Below the pieces are notes generated by a model that was given only the letters and a program-made list of their open reading frames with translations, was not told where the DNA came from and did no database searches. The position numbers were made by a program, and so were the translations under genes. From Nemertoderma westbladi (Eukaryota > Xenacoelomorpha > Nemertodermatida > Nemertodermatidae), in contig JAUCBJ010005463.1 of assembly GCA_032718475.1 (NCBI GenBank), positions 1 through 64,000 of the forward strand: a stretch of 64,000 nucleotides of DNA, read 5' to 3'. Every line of letters starts with the position of its first letter. Position 1 is the stretch's first letter. Below, piece by piece: positions 53,467 through 64,000 of this stretch.

Positions 53467-56400
53467 ATGGCAAACAATGAAGTTTGGCTAAGATGTGGCT
53501 CATGGCTCAGATCATGCAATATTACCACAAGGTAAGTCTCTGTCTGTCAGTCTGTATGCAGGTATGTCTGTAGAATCAGAGAATAGTACTGTAGTAGTAC
53601 AGTAGTAAGTACTGAAGTACGGTAGCGTATCGGTCTGTCGGTCAATCAGTCAATCTCTTCATTGCTACAATGTGTGGCTATGGCTAAGTCCTAACAGCCT
53701 AAGTAACATTCTGGCAGTCATGTCCTGCAGTCCTGTACGTACACTGTCTGACTGTAGTCAGTCAATAATAATGTTATACGGGAACCAGTTGTGAGGTGAG
53801 GGAGCAACTTGACGATGGCGTTGAGTAAATTAGAGTTTGAGTGACTCTGTTCACCATCATCTGTGGGACGACTCAGACTCACTGACTGAGAGGATCCCGT
53901 ACCAAAGTGGCACAGTTAGACAGTGGGCTGGGGAGTGGATTTAGGACGGTGCGGGGCTACAGAGTGGCAGAGTGGGGTGGGGATTGTGGGCAGTGCGGGG
54001 CTACCATCTGCCAATTTATTTCGGAAGTTGATTCAGTGAGTCTACGATTTCAATTCTCCGCGATGTTTCTAAGGAAGGTGTTTTCCTTGATTGGTTCACC
54101 AATTTGCACCAATTGGATTTACGAGTTTGATTCTCAGCCAGTCAGCGGAGGATGAAGGAAAAGCTCTTAGAGTAAAAATAGGGTTAATTTAAAAGAAAAT
54201 AATTAAGAACTTTTAAACCAATTTAATTATAGCTACAATTTCTCAATTATTTATAATCCACTATGTACTCATGTCATGAGATAAATATAAGGATCCCCGT
54301 ATAATAATACGGTGAATACGGTGCTTTTATTTGATATAATAAAATAGCCTCGAGTTGTTGCATGACCATGCAACTTTCGAACGCTTATACCTCAGCTGTT
54401 TTTCAACTAATTTAATTCGCCGTCACCCTCCCCACAACAATTCATTTATAATTAATTTAAGATTGTGTTATATATTTGGAATCTTTGCATGACCAGCTTC
54501 CTAACAGTAACAGTATCAACAAATCACTGTAAGGTTGAAGAGTGATTACGGTGTAACTGGTGCAACATCGGTGGATGCACCTTTTTTTAACGCTTACAAT
54601 GAATAAATCTTAAGCTTAACGATGATACAAACTTTCTGACTCACCTACTAGCTACTAAGGGGGGGGGGGGGGGACTGGGACAGGGACATGGAACTATATC
54701 TGTTTCAAATTTCATGCAATCTCATTAAGATTTGTAGAAAAGGATTTGTAGTAGAAAAATTTGGGGGAGGGGGGGGGGGGGGGGTGTACAGACAGATGAT
54801 GTATCTGTATATAATATACCATGACATGGTTTACGCCGGTAAGTTTAATTGAACTGTGTAATGGGAGGTAGTTTTTGTTATTAGCGGTGCCTTTGGTTCT
54901 GTATCTGTATACAAAACAGTCATTGTTCATTCGTTGGCATTGTACAACAGTCATTGTTTTAGGGACTATCACTTACGGACTTAAACGAATATTGTATGTA
55001 CTGGAATGTTTATTTAGAGTATAAAATCCATTAAATATTATTAATTTTATTATTTTTCAGGGATGACTGGAAAGCGAAAGGCGCATTTGGATTGGCGCAA
55101 GATCTCCGTGATGGTGTGTTACTATGCCAACTGCTGAACCTTCTGTCGCCCAGCAGTGTAGACGTCAGGAGTTATCATATTAGCCCCAGAATGTCTCAGT
55201 TTCTTTGTCTGAAAAATATAAAGGCCTTTTTGCGCGTTAGTATATTTCTATATCTTTCATTATATTTTTTCCGCTCCATTTGCTATAAAGTTGGATCATC
55301 CTAAGTCCTGTTTAAGTTACTTTAGGTTAGAATAACGTGCCAATGTCACTGCAACCCGCTCCTTTCCCTTAATTGATAATTTAACATTGAGACAAGATAT
55401 TAATTCACCGAGATGGGATTTGCATCAAGTTCCCCCCCACGTCTCAGAATTTACTTGATTTGCATTTGGTATCCAAAGCCACATACTGTACATATGGACA
55501 TTGATATCACGTATTCTCAAATTTAAATTTAAAATTTCGACAAATCTCAAATGTTATGTATTCGCCGCTCACGGAATTCAGTTATCCATAAGCAGATACA
55601 TGATTGGTCCAAGTTAGCGGTGCTGCTACCCTCCAATGCAGTGTGTCTTCGTTTCATTATCTTCCTTTTCAGATTTCAGTATCAATCCCTGGCTTGGCGT
55701 TGGCCTCTTGAGAATCAATGCGACCCCCAACTGATTGTATGAAACGATTATGTCTAGTTATATTTTAGTATTTTAAATATATATTTTGTTTACATCCCGG
55801 GCTAGAATTATTTATAATTATTACTTTAATGCACTGTTAAACTGTATTAAACTTTATTTTATTTTATTTACTTTTCTTTTATTTGTTTAGGGATGCTCCC
55901 ATCGCTACAAAATATCAGCAGCCGATCTATTTGAACCAGAAGAATTATTCGACTTAATTAATTTTAAGAAAGTTCTACACACTCTCAGTAAACTCAGCTA
56001 CAGCAGCATTGTTGTGAACCAAGGAATTCACCCATTTTCAGGTGCGTCAACATGAGGCAATAATGAGTCATTTATACCCACCGGCCACCGCATTACCAGA
56101 CCCAATGATGGACCAGTGTCAACCACTTCGTTACACATCATTCTACCCATCTTCAACAGTCTTTATTTATAGTATTTTTGTCAAAGCTGCAGATTCCTCA
56201 TTTAGTCACAGACACTGACTTTGCGGAGGACATCGACCTGTGGGGCGAGCGACGAAAGTAAGCGAGCTTAGCATACAGGTACCACTAACTCAATCGGTGT
56301 GTCTGTTGTTCTGTCGCGTCCAATTTTTAAATGTTAATAACTCAGCCAATCCTCGAAAAAATTTAACCAAACTTGGTACACATGTTGTTTGGCAAAAGTT

Positions 56401-57857
56401 TGGAAATTTTCCAAGTTGAATTTTCACGTGGCCTTCGAGAAGCTAAGATAATAGCAGTTAATTAGTTAATTAAGTTGATTTGGATAAAAACATCAATTTC
56501 AACCTGCCTCCTTAAAGGATATTAATTATTTTATAGTATAAGATATAAATAATTATACTTAAAAATTATACTGCAGTAATCCCCATACCCCATTCCATTA
56601 TAGTTTTTAATTAGTTTGATTAATTAATTTGGTTTAATAAATGTGATTTTAATTGATCTAAACGTAAATAAGTCATTAAAATGCCCGCGTCACTCTATGC
56701 CTCCCTCATTCCTTGGCATACTAGCTATTGCCTATTAGTTGGAACCAGTCCAATAAACTCATCACTACTTGGCAACGGGTAATTATATCTATAGGACATA
56801 GGCAAGGCAGGCACTACTAGTGTAAAGTGACTAATAAGCCAGCTTGCTTATTATTTATCTCGCAAAAAGATTGCCTGGAGTATTTTATCGTGATTCTTTA
56901 TAGAATATTTAGCTAAATAATTTCGTTGAGGTGTTGACATGATAAATGAATATTTCAGTATCAATACTATCGGCATAAGGTAAGTTTTAATAATTTTTAC
57001 AAATTGGGTTGCCTCCACAAATTTCCTGTTAATATCTCTGCTTTTCATTAATCCTTTGTGCTCCTTTGCGGTTGGGGTGGTGCAGATTAAGAGGGCTGTT
57101 GAAGCGAGGGGGGAACTTTCCTCTCTTCTTTGATTTATTCTTATAGGCGGTTTGGTTAAATTTCTTATTTATTTATTTAAATTTCTTAAGTTCCGATTTT
57201 GGGATAGAATTGCTCAATTTTAATCTGTATCTGATAACTGAGCCTCGTCCTGCGCGAAGTCCCCACGAACGTGTACGTGTCGTATACGTTAACGTTAACG
57301 TTGGCTAGCTAATGCAATATTTATACTAATTTTAGTCATTTTACTCGAGGCACCGCCAGGGGCGTCTTGGTGTGGGTCTTGTGTGTATTAAAAAAATGAT
57401 TTTGGTTTATTGAATGTATGGGCTAGGGTAAAGGAGCATATTACTGTGTTTCTAATCAAAACAATAAACTAGTATATATCCCGTTTTATATAATTTAATA
57501 TTTTGAACTCCTTTTTAACTTCGTGTCCCCCCCTCCCCCATTACTGATAATACTCCAGCTACCGTCACAATTTACCAATTTTTTATAGTCAAAATGTTGT
57601 CCGTGGCCTATAATGCGAATGTCGTCGAGATGTAACAGGAATCAGGATGACATTTCCATTGATTTGTTTCAGATAACCCGGAGAGTTTTGGGTCTCGCGG
57701 AGACGAGGATGAGATTTACGCTCATTTCCCCACGTTGGCTGACGATAACCAGCTGGACGACGAAGAGGAGCCTATCTATAACGCGATGACCAACGACGAT
57801 GACAATGATGAAGATGTTTACAGCGATCTCGGCTTGATGCCCCACTCATTACAGAAC
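53467..57857 (+). CDS. VAV: Vav-family Rho guanine nucleotide exchange factor, exons 1-4 (5' part)
   Basis: Exons: 53467-53531, 55061-55235, 55891-56041, 57673-57857, all with GT-AG introns and compatible phases. Exon 1 starts [17 protein letters not shown]. Exon 2 holds the calponin-homology core ([30 protein letters not shown]). Exon 3 continues it ([20 protein letters not shown]). Exon 4 is the acidic region with three tyrosines (DEIYAHF, EPIYNAM, EDVYSDL), corresponding to the autoinhibitory tyrosines of vertebrate VAV1. In that family Src/Syk kinases phosphorylate these to release the DH domain for Rac/Rho activation. The alignment with VAV1 is gap-free across the exon 2/3 joint. Donors of exons 2 and 4 are GTTAGT. 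DH, PH, C1, SH3 and SH2 exons are not in the window, so the gene continues beyond it or is truncated. Confidence 0.9.
53532..55060 (+). other. Vav intron 1, with two poly-G tracts
   Basis: Donor GTAAGT, acceptor TTTTTCAG. It contains G-runs at about 54,659-54,674 and 54,766-54,784 and otherwise unremarkable AT-rich sequence. No exon or RNA gene is recognised. Confidence 0.6.
56042..57672 (+). other. Vav intron 3
   Basis: Donor GTGCGT, acceptor TTTCAG. It contains copy 2 of repeat R (next entry). The rest is AT-rich with no coding signal. A CpG-containing patch lies near 57,245-57,300. Confidence 0.55.
56239..56480 (+). repeat. Dispersed repeat R, copy 2
   Basis: Reverse-orientation partner of 52050-52306, inside Vav intron 3. 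It starts at TGTGGGGCGAGCGACG and ends in a TTAATTAGTTAATTAA tract. Confidence 0.75.
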
Positions 57858-59580
57858 GTTAGTTGTGGATCATAAAGATAAATAAGTTCGATAGTTTATG
57901 TTGTGGTCGTTATGGGACAGGGACAGGCAGGAGTGATTTGTTGGCCGGGGCCTGGGAATGTGAAAATATATTATTATTAGCCATAGCATTTAGCAAGCTT
58001 GAAACATTCAAACTACTAAAAAAAATTACGATTATGATAGGGACGAGAACAGTGGTTTCCCTGGTAATTGGAACCCAACTAACTACAGTATAATGAACTT
58101 TGAATTCCCGCAGGATATGCGGAATATTAGTTAGCAAGTCGTAAGACTTGATTACTGTAAGAAAAAAAGGCTACTGACTACTGACTGACATAGAGCAAAA
58201 ACGGCTCTAACGATTTTGATGAAATTTTGCATGGACCATGAAAATAGATTTATATGGGTACTTGTGAAATCGCGGTTTAAATTGAAAACATCTCAACTTT
58301 TAAAATGTATAGAGATGGCCTGGTAATGCATTCAATAGGAAGGGCAACTAACAAAGAAGTACTTTCTCTGCCAAGTTTTATTATCACTCTACTATACAAC
58401 CCAGACAGTAATCAAAAATTAACTGGTTTAGCTGGCTATTACAGTATCAGCTGAATAACTCTTCCCAATGCATCCTTGCTATGTTAATTAATTGGCGTGC
58501 AAGCTAAATGACAGTTAGTTATACAGTGTGTTGGCTACACAGTGTATTGTACTATGCTCTCATCGCATTATTGTTTTATTTTGAAATCTTTGTGCCAACA
58601 TTAATACTGTGGAGGCTGTATGCTTATAAGGCTGAATATTTACTCAGCCTCATAATGATTCTCCATAACACTAACGTCTTATCACTTCTTGTGCGCGATT
58701 GTATTGAATTCATGACAACTGCTGTTATTATTATTAATCAATTGTCACCTCGACTCTTCTCTGAGACTCCGACTACTCTATTCGATAGAATAAAATAATC
58801 ATTTCGCTAACTGCTCTATATCTTCTATAATCTCAACAGCTTTCATAATTCATTAGAAGATTACAACATAATAGTTATAGTTTGAAGTTGTCTAGAAAAT
58901 TTCTCGTACACCACCGGGACTACCCTCACACTAATTGATTATCAAACAGAACAAAAAGCTTTTACTTGACTCGTATTGTCTCCTACGACTTGCTTCACGG
59001 GACGCTAGGCCCGTCTCTAGTTTCATAATAAATAAAATCGGTTTCTGCTTAGGAGAGATTTTAATGGTCACTGATCTTCCAAATATCCAATACATATCTC
59101 AACCAACTAACAATTGCAACCTAACTAACATACTATTGTGATGTGAGTAATTTCCATAAATTCGTAAATTATGAAAGAATTAATATTCATAGAATAAAAT
59201 ATATCGTCGATTCCTGATAATGCTGTTGGCGTGGATGTTAACCAAAGCGTCTAATTTGATAGAATCAATATGGGATTATATTATTTGAACAAACAAAAAA
59301 TTTAAATCCTTCGGGTTACCAAGCTAAGTGAAAAAGTAAGTCACCGGTACTTCAACTTTACGCGGTTTTAGTGAAAGTCTAATAATTTTTAATCACCCCG
59401 GCTGCACTGCTGGCTTATATGCCGCAGTCAGGGTTAAACGTGCCAGACCTATCGCGTGTAAAAATTAAACAATCCCTGGGGAAATATTACTTTTAATCAA
59501 AAGATATTTGATCCGGGAACAATAATAATAGATTAAATCGACAAATAACTATTTCAATAGATAAATATAAATATTATGAA
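57858..59580. other. Vav intron 4 or intergenic DNA
   Basis: No further Vav exon is visible. A stretch at about 58,180-58,330 (AAAACGGCTCTAACGATTTTG, GAAATTTTGCATGGACCATG) has the look of an interspersed repeat. The plus ORF 58508-58798 is AT-rich and hydrophobic and is not credible as a gene. Confidence 0.4.
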
Positions 59581-62500
59581 TTAAGTAATATTTTTTTGGT
59601 ATATTTTAACCAATAAAGCTTTCAATGAGGTTGCCCCTTTCTCTTTGGTTGACCAATGAATATGTGAATTGGTCCCTTCCGATCCATCGTTATCTGTTGC
59701 CCTGCGTGATCCGGTTCGTAAAGCAACGTTAAATGGCGCCGAATATGTGTAGGATCCGGAGTTGATTAACACCTCCAGGATAACCTTGACACCATGGCTA
59801 CCTGGCAACGGTTGTGTAGTGGTAGGCAATGAGTTGCTCTGTTTGTTGCTCGAGTCTTTGAAGAGCTCGGTGGTTGCCATGGTTTCGGCGTATTGCACCA
59901 CTGGGGTGAGTATAATTCGGTCTTCTCCCAGACAGGTGGGGTCTACTAACCTACCAGTAGTGATTTCCATTTTGCTCGGCACCAACAACTCCCGCTCATC
60001 TAGTATACGTCGCAGCGCCCCCTCGTGGGTTGCGTGGTAGGCTGTCTCCCCTTCGGTGTTGCGTGGGGAACCTCTGGGGGGCGCACATAATGGGAAGCGA
60101 CACCAACCGGAAGGGATATTGTCTGTCCCAGAGGATGGATAGCAGAACAGGCAGTAGCAGACAGGGGGCTGAGTGGATTCAAAGAACCCTTGAGGGAGAC
60201 ACAGACTCGCCTTATACCGAGCACAAAGGTTGAAGTACTCACAAGGTCTACGTCTACTACTGGGAACTCTGTTACCTACAGGAGCAATGTTCCCCCTAGG
60301 GACTATGTTCACATTGTTTCCATCTGGAACTCTGTTACCAACAGGAAGTCTTTTCATCCGATTATTAACTTCATCCTTCTTTCCTTCTGCCAACTCAACT
60401 TTCTCTCTACTTCGCATCAAGATATTTGATCCGATAGATTTTACATCACATAAAGTCTGTTTTACCATCGTAACAGACCGACACTGCCCATACAAGTCTA
60501 CAATAGGGGTCCAAACTAAGGGTTGACCCTCACCCAACCCATTGTGATGACCCATACCCAACCCAGTGGCGGCCACCCCCATATCATCTCCATTTACCAC
60601 CACATGTAGTTTGTACCCAACATCAATATAGATACCCACAGTATCTCCCATGCTCACCACTGATAGGTCTGTTCCATAATCGGCCCGAATGCGGGCGCGG
60701 TTCCTATAGACACAACCATGACCCGCCACAACCCACGCATCTTGCAGTGCCACTGCACTGGTCGCATCTCCTACCCTCAAGCAGGCACCTAATGCCACCC
60801 CAACCTGCACTCCCCCACTATACCCAGGTGTTACTTCGTCTACCCGCACTGAAACCAATGTGTTCCTCCCTATAGGAGTGCTACCCACAACAACACCACG
60901 ATTGTAACCATGGCGACGCGTGGCACTGCGATTTCCATTGCTAATCGATACATTTGCGGCATGATTACCAGCCGCAAAATCCATCAATGTGGAGGTTATG
61001 TGACTGAGAGCAGTTGGTGAGTAATCAATGAAACGAGTTCTACTCACCAACTCAACCCGTTCCACCTCCCCATAGACCTCCATGATTCCGTAGAACTGAC
61101 AGGGGGGTGCAATGGGTAGGTTGGAGAAGGCTGACCCCATGTCCACCCCATCTATCAGAAACCGCAGACAGTTGTCCCGTGCCCTCACCACAGCAAGACA
61201 ACGCCCTGTAGCAGCATCCCAGTTACCATATCCTTCCCTTATTGGTTCCCCATTCAGATGCAATGTGCTGCCACTCAGTGACCAAGTGGTAGTGCCGAGA
61301 CTGGCTACTCGAGATGGGACTGAATTGGACAAACCTGATGGGTCCACTGTGGTCAATCCAATGGAAAGTGGACCAGCCCATAGTGAAGACAGACGTGTCA
61401 TCCTCACCTCCCATATCTCATCAACTGCTAGTGGTGCAGCGCTGAACACCAACCCATCCTGGTAACCATGGCGACGCACTGCAATTGTGGCGCCCTTCTC
61501 TAGGGTTATAGCACGACCACAGCGCTGGTGGAATACATGCGGACCCCCCGATGGTAGATTATAGGCATATGGGGTAGAATCTTGGAAGCATGTTGGTTGA
61601 ATAGAGATGCGAGAACACTGGCCATAGAGATCAACAAATGCGTAACAACCACTTGCCACATTGCAGCATGCTGGTCCCATATCTACCCCATTGATGTAGA
61701 AATGCAGTGAGCGATCCGAGCTCTGCACCATAATGCCAACTCGAGTGCCCACTGAGAGGCTGTCCAAGTCGCACCTGTATTCATTAGAGACTGTCTGTCC
61801 AAGACTGACAATGCTACTGCCACTGAGCATCCAGGTAGAGACGCCTGGGTCTGTTAGACTAGCTGGAGGGAATTGATTAACAGCAGGATCTACCCTTGTC
61901 ACTCCAGCTTCCAACGAACCTGACCACCGTTCCACCAACTCTTCGATTACGATCTCAAATAACTGATCATCCTGAAGAACTTGGTTACTTAGAACCACTG
62001 CATTGTTGAACTCACCCCCTGCATTTGGTCGGCTCGCTGTGAGTCCCTGGTTGGAGATGAGTGCATTGGTTCCATGGATCAAATGAAACCGGAAGCTCTG
62101 CTGATTCCCTGGCTCCTGTAGAATCTCTGCTGTCTCAAAGTAAACCTCGGAAGCCTCTGAGTCAATGATGGAGCTTTCATCATTGTCATCATCGACCACT
62201 AATTCATCAACGATGGATGCCTGGGTTGCCCGGCCATAAAGGTCAATTACTCCATACAATCGACCTGGAAGGTTGGATGCAGCTACACCCAAACAAGAAC
62301 CATTGAAATAGAAATATAACTTACGTTCTTCAGGATTTCCTTGTACATCATATTCTCCCCTCTCCCAGTCCCCATCTACCTCATCCATGCCTCTTTCTCT
62401 CCCTTCCCTACCTACTTCACCCCCATCGATATCCTCATCCCCACACACTTCACCCCTCCCCCTACTACTATTCCCCCTCCTCCTCTCCTTGCCCCCACCT

Positions 62501-64000
62501 CTAACTACTACACCCACAGTGTCCCCCACTACTGCCCCATCAAGATTCGGCCCATAGTCATCCTTCACACAAACCCCATTGTGCAGCACCCCGGCGCTGG
62601 TCAACAACCATGTGACTCCATCAGTAGGCGCATTCGTCATTGTTGATGGGAGACTATCCAGATGGAGTGGGGTGTGCGTGGTAACTCCAACCTCCAATGA
62701 CCCTGCCCATTTGTTTACCATCCTGTCGATTCGCACAGTAAACATTTCGCTAGGATGTAGTGCCCTTGTAGTGAGAACAACTCCATTGTTAAAGTTATCT
62801 GCATCATTGATTCGAACAGCCGACCTACTTCCATCCACCACTCTCACCTGGTCTCCACAACGTTTATGGAAGAGAAGCTTATCTGTCTCACAATCCAACT
62901 GGGCGATTTCTCCATCTTCTAGTTGGTTAATGTCCTCTGTAGGAGACTCATTTGTAGTGCAAACAACATCATTATGGAGTTTGTCAGAGAGACGAATTTC
63001 GCAATTGTCAATATCTATGAAAGCGAACAGTCTTGGTGGCACTCGAGTAAGAGCAACGCCTAAATCTGCTCCATTAACATAAAAGTTAAGGGAGCCAGTT
63101 GTGGATAAGACAAACCCTAAGCGAGTCCCAACAGTATAGTGAATTGGAGGTCCATAGTTAGAGACAAACAGGTTCCTGTTTACAAATAACATGCCATTCG
63201 CCAGACTCAGTGTGCCAGAAGGTATCTCTGAAACCGCAGTTGCGGACATGTGATCTATCTGCAATGGAGATAAAACAGTTACACCAAAGCACAAATTATA
63301 GGTACCGTTAAAATCCATTGAACATATCTCAATCTCGAAGAATTCCCCTGCCTTTACAGATCGGTTTGAGGTAACCCAGCGGACTGGGCCATCCCTACCA
63401 ATATGGGATGCGCGATCGTCAAAAATTTGCACCCCTTCACCACACACCGAATGGAAACCCAACTTCTCGGGTCCCATCATGTCATGAGCCATAATTACAG
63501 GGGCCAAAGACAAACAATCAGCTATTCGAACCTCAGCGCACAGTCCGTACACATCTATCACAGCGAACACCCTCCTGGGCAGACCCTCGGCTGCGGTGCC
63601 CTGATCCACCCCATTGACCCAGATGTGCAACTCTCCATTGTCAGTTCGTTCCACTCCCACTCGATCTCCGGTTCCTAGTGAGTCCAGGTCGACTCCCCCA
63701 TACTGATCAGCCACTGTTTTCCCATCTATGAGAACCGTGTGACCAGTTACCACCCAAGTAGATTCCGGCACCATCGCAGCGCTCGCTGGAAGCACCATAT
63801 CCTCTGGTGTAATGGCGGTGACACCAACCACCAGAGAGCCGCTCCACTTTGTCACCTTGGCAGAAATCTCAATGAGAAATATTTCTCCAGGAAGCAAGGG
63901 GGATTCCCCCATTACAATTCCATTATTAAACTCCTGTAGTGTTTGGTTACGGGTTGCTGTTCGGTTACCATCCGATAGTGTCACCAATGAGCCGCAGTTG
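59581..64000 (-). CDS. NEURL4: NEURL4-like protein with six NHR domains, intronless here, N-terminus outside the window
   Basis: The frame is open from the window edge to TAA at 59581, about 1,470 codons without an intron. Six neuralized homology repeats are visible, at about 64,000-63,520 (partial), 63,480-62,990, 62,880-62,200, 62,095-61,600, 61,535-61,050 and 60,980-60,470. Typical phrases are GVDLDSLGTGDRVGVER, WVNGVDQGTAA and DLYGQCSRISI. The C-terminal region has Cys pairs (CYCLFC, GWCRFPL) and AYHATHEGALRRILDERELL, as expected for the NEURL4 C-terminus. In vertebrates NEURL4 works with the ubiquitin ligase HERC2 and CP110 at centrosomes; that role is only inferred here. NHR3 carries a roughly 50-residue Gly/Arg/Glu-rich insert, and a VGNRVP-type repeat precedes the C-terminus. 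The vertebrate gene has many introns. Confidence 0.88.
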   Translation of the reverse strand, partial: NCGSLVTLSDGNRTATRNQTLQEFNNGIVMGESPLLPGEIFLIEISAKVTKWSGSLVVGVTAITPEDMVLPASAAMVPESTWVVTGHTVLIDGKTVADQYGGVDLDSLGTGDRVGVERTDNGELHIWVNGVDQGTAAEGLPRRVFAVIDVYGLCAEVRIADCLSLAPVIMAHDMMGPEKLGFHSVCGEGVQIFDDRASHIGRDGPVRWVTSNRSVKAGEFFEIEICSMDFNGTYNLCFGVTVLSPLQIDHMSATAVSEIPSGTLSLANGMLFVNRNLFVSNYGPPIHYTVGTRLGFVLSTTGSLNFYVNGADLGVALTRVPPRLFAFIDIDNCEIRLSDKLHNDVVCTTNESPTEDINQLEDGEIAQLDCETDKLLFHKRCGDQVRVVDGSRSAVRINDADNFNNGVVLTTRALHPSEMFTVRIDRMVNKWAGSLEVGVTTHTPLHLDSLPSTMTNAPTDGVTWLLTSAGVLHNGVCVKDDYGPNLDGAVVGDTVGVVVRGGGKERRRGNSSRGRGEVCGDEDIDGGEVGREGRERGMDEVDGDWERGEYDVQGNPEERKLYFYFNGSCLGVAASNLPGRLYGVIDLYGRATQASIVDELVVDDDNDESSIIDSEASEVYFETAEILQEPGNQQSFRFHLIHGTNALISNQGLTASRPNAGGEFNNAVVLSNQVLQDDQLFEIVIEELVERWSGSLEAGVTRVDPAVNQFPPASLTDPGVSTWMLSGSSIVSLGQTVSNEYRCDLDSLSVGTRVGIMVQSSDRSLHFYINGVDMGPACCNVASGCYAFVDLYGQCSRISIQPTCFQDSTPYAYNLPSGGPHVFHQRCGRAITLEKGATIAVRRHGYQDGLVFSAAPLAVDEIWEVRMTRLSSLWAGPLSIGLTTVDPSGLSNSVPSRVASLGTTTWSLSGSTLHLNGEPIREGYGNWDAATGRCLAVVRARDNCLRFLIDGVDMGSAFSNLPIAPPCQFYGIMEVYGEVERVELVSRTRFIDYSPTALSHITSTLMDFAAGNHAANVSISNGNRSATRRHGYNRGVVVGSTPIGRNTLVSVRVDEVTPGYSGGVQVGVALGACLRVGDATSAVALQDAWVVAGHGCVYRNRARIRADYGTDLSVVSMGDTVGIYIDVGYKLHVVVNGDDMGVAATGLGMGHHNGLGEGQPLVWTPIVDLYGQCRSVTMVKQTLCDVKSIGSNILMRSREKVELAEGKKDEVNNRMKRLPVGNRVPDGNNVNIVPRGNIAPVGNRVPSSRRRPCEYFNLCARYKASLCLPQGFFESTQPPVCYCLFCYPSSGTDNIPSGWCRFPLCAPPRGSPRNTEGETAYHATHEGALRRILDERELLVPSKMEITTGRLVDPTCLGEDRIILTPVVQYAETMATTELFKDSSNKQSNSLPTTTQPLPGSHGVKVILEVLINSGSYTYSAPFNVALRTGSRRATDNDGSEGTNSHIHWSTKEKGATSLKALLVKIYQKNIT

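Noticed and set aside
58508-58798. 96-codon plus-strand ORF as a membrane protein gene or Vav exon
   Set aside because: Hydrophobicity follows from AT-rich codons, and no splice sites or similarity to Vav domains are visible.

Overview
The window is eukaryotic and animal. It holds the first four coding exons of a Vav-type Rho exchange factor with GT-AG introns, most of a NEURL4-type protein with six NHR domains, and a dense nest of retrotransposons. AT-rich DNA, BEL/Pao elements, CR1/L2-like LINEs and a tRNA-derived SINE suggest a (probably marine) invertebrate. I cannot name the phylum from sequence alone.

Layout. 1-2,812: unassigned DNA, an internally deleted LINE (about 1,500-2,500) and a degenerate minisatellite. 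2,813-15,364: element 1, a complete BEL/Pao-type LTR element on + (1,287-bp LTRs, TTTGG target duplication) with one long Gag-protease ORF. Its reverse transcriptase and integrase are mostly deleted in frame, and a second, unfamiliar ORF (ORF2) lies between pol and the 3' LTR. 15,370-17,420: simple repeats and a SINE. 17,423-51,530: an old minus-strand LINE (LINE B) cut into four pieces. One gap holds element 3 (17,835-25,134, minus, a degraded BEL-type Gag-protease element without RT). Another holds a solo LTR (AGTTT duplication) that is itself split by element 2 (26,894-49,648, minus, ATCGT duplication). Element 2 belongs to the same family as element 1. It has RT, RNase H and integrase, but also a tandem 4.5-4.9 kb duplication, a 995-bp foreign insertion and a LINE insertion. 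52,050-53,118: a dispersed repeat and a 752-bp element with long terminal inverted repeats and a 9-bp target duplication. 53,467-57,857: Vav exons 1-4 on +. 59,581-64,000: NEURL4-like ORF on minus, uninterrupted by introns and running off the window.

How parts may work together. Element 1 keeps LTRs, leader, Gag and protease and looks recently transposed (LTRs almost identical), so it probably uses RT and integrase from intact relatives. Elements 1 and 2 share a leader with a conserved stem-loop and an ACCGGT palindrome, and both carry ORF2. ORF2 contains Cys pairs and a canonical CX2CX4HX4C zinc knuckle in the slot where an envelope gene would lie. It is broken differently in the two copies. 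This extra ORF is the best candidate for something undescribed here.
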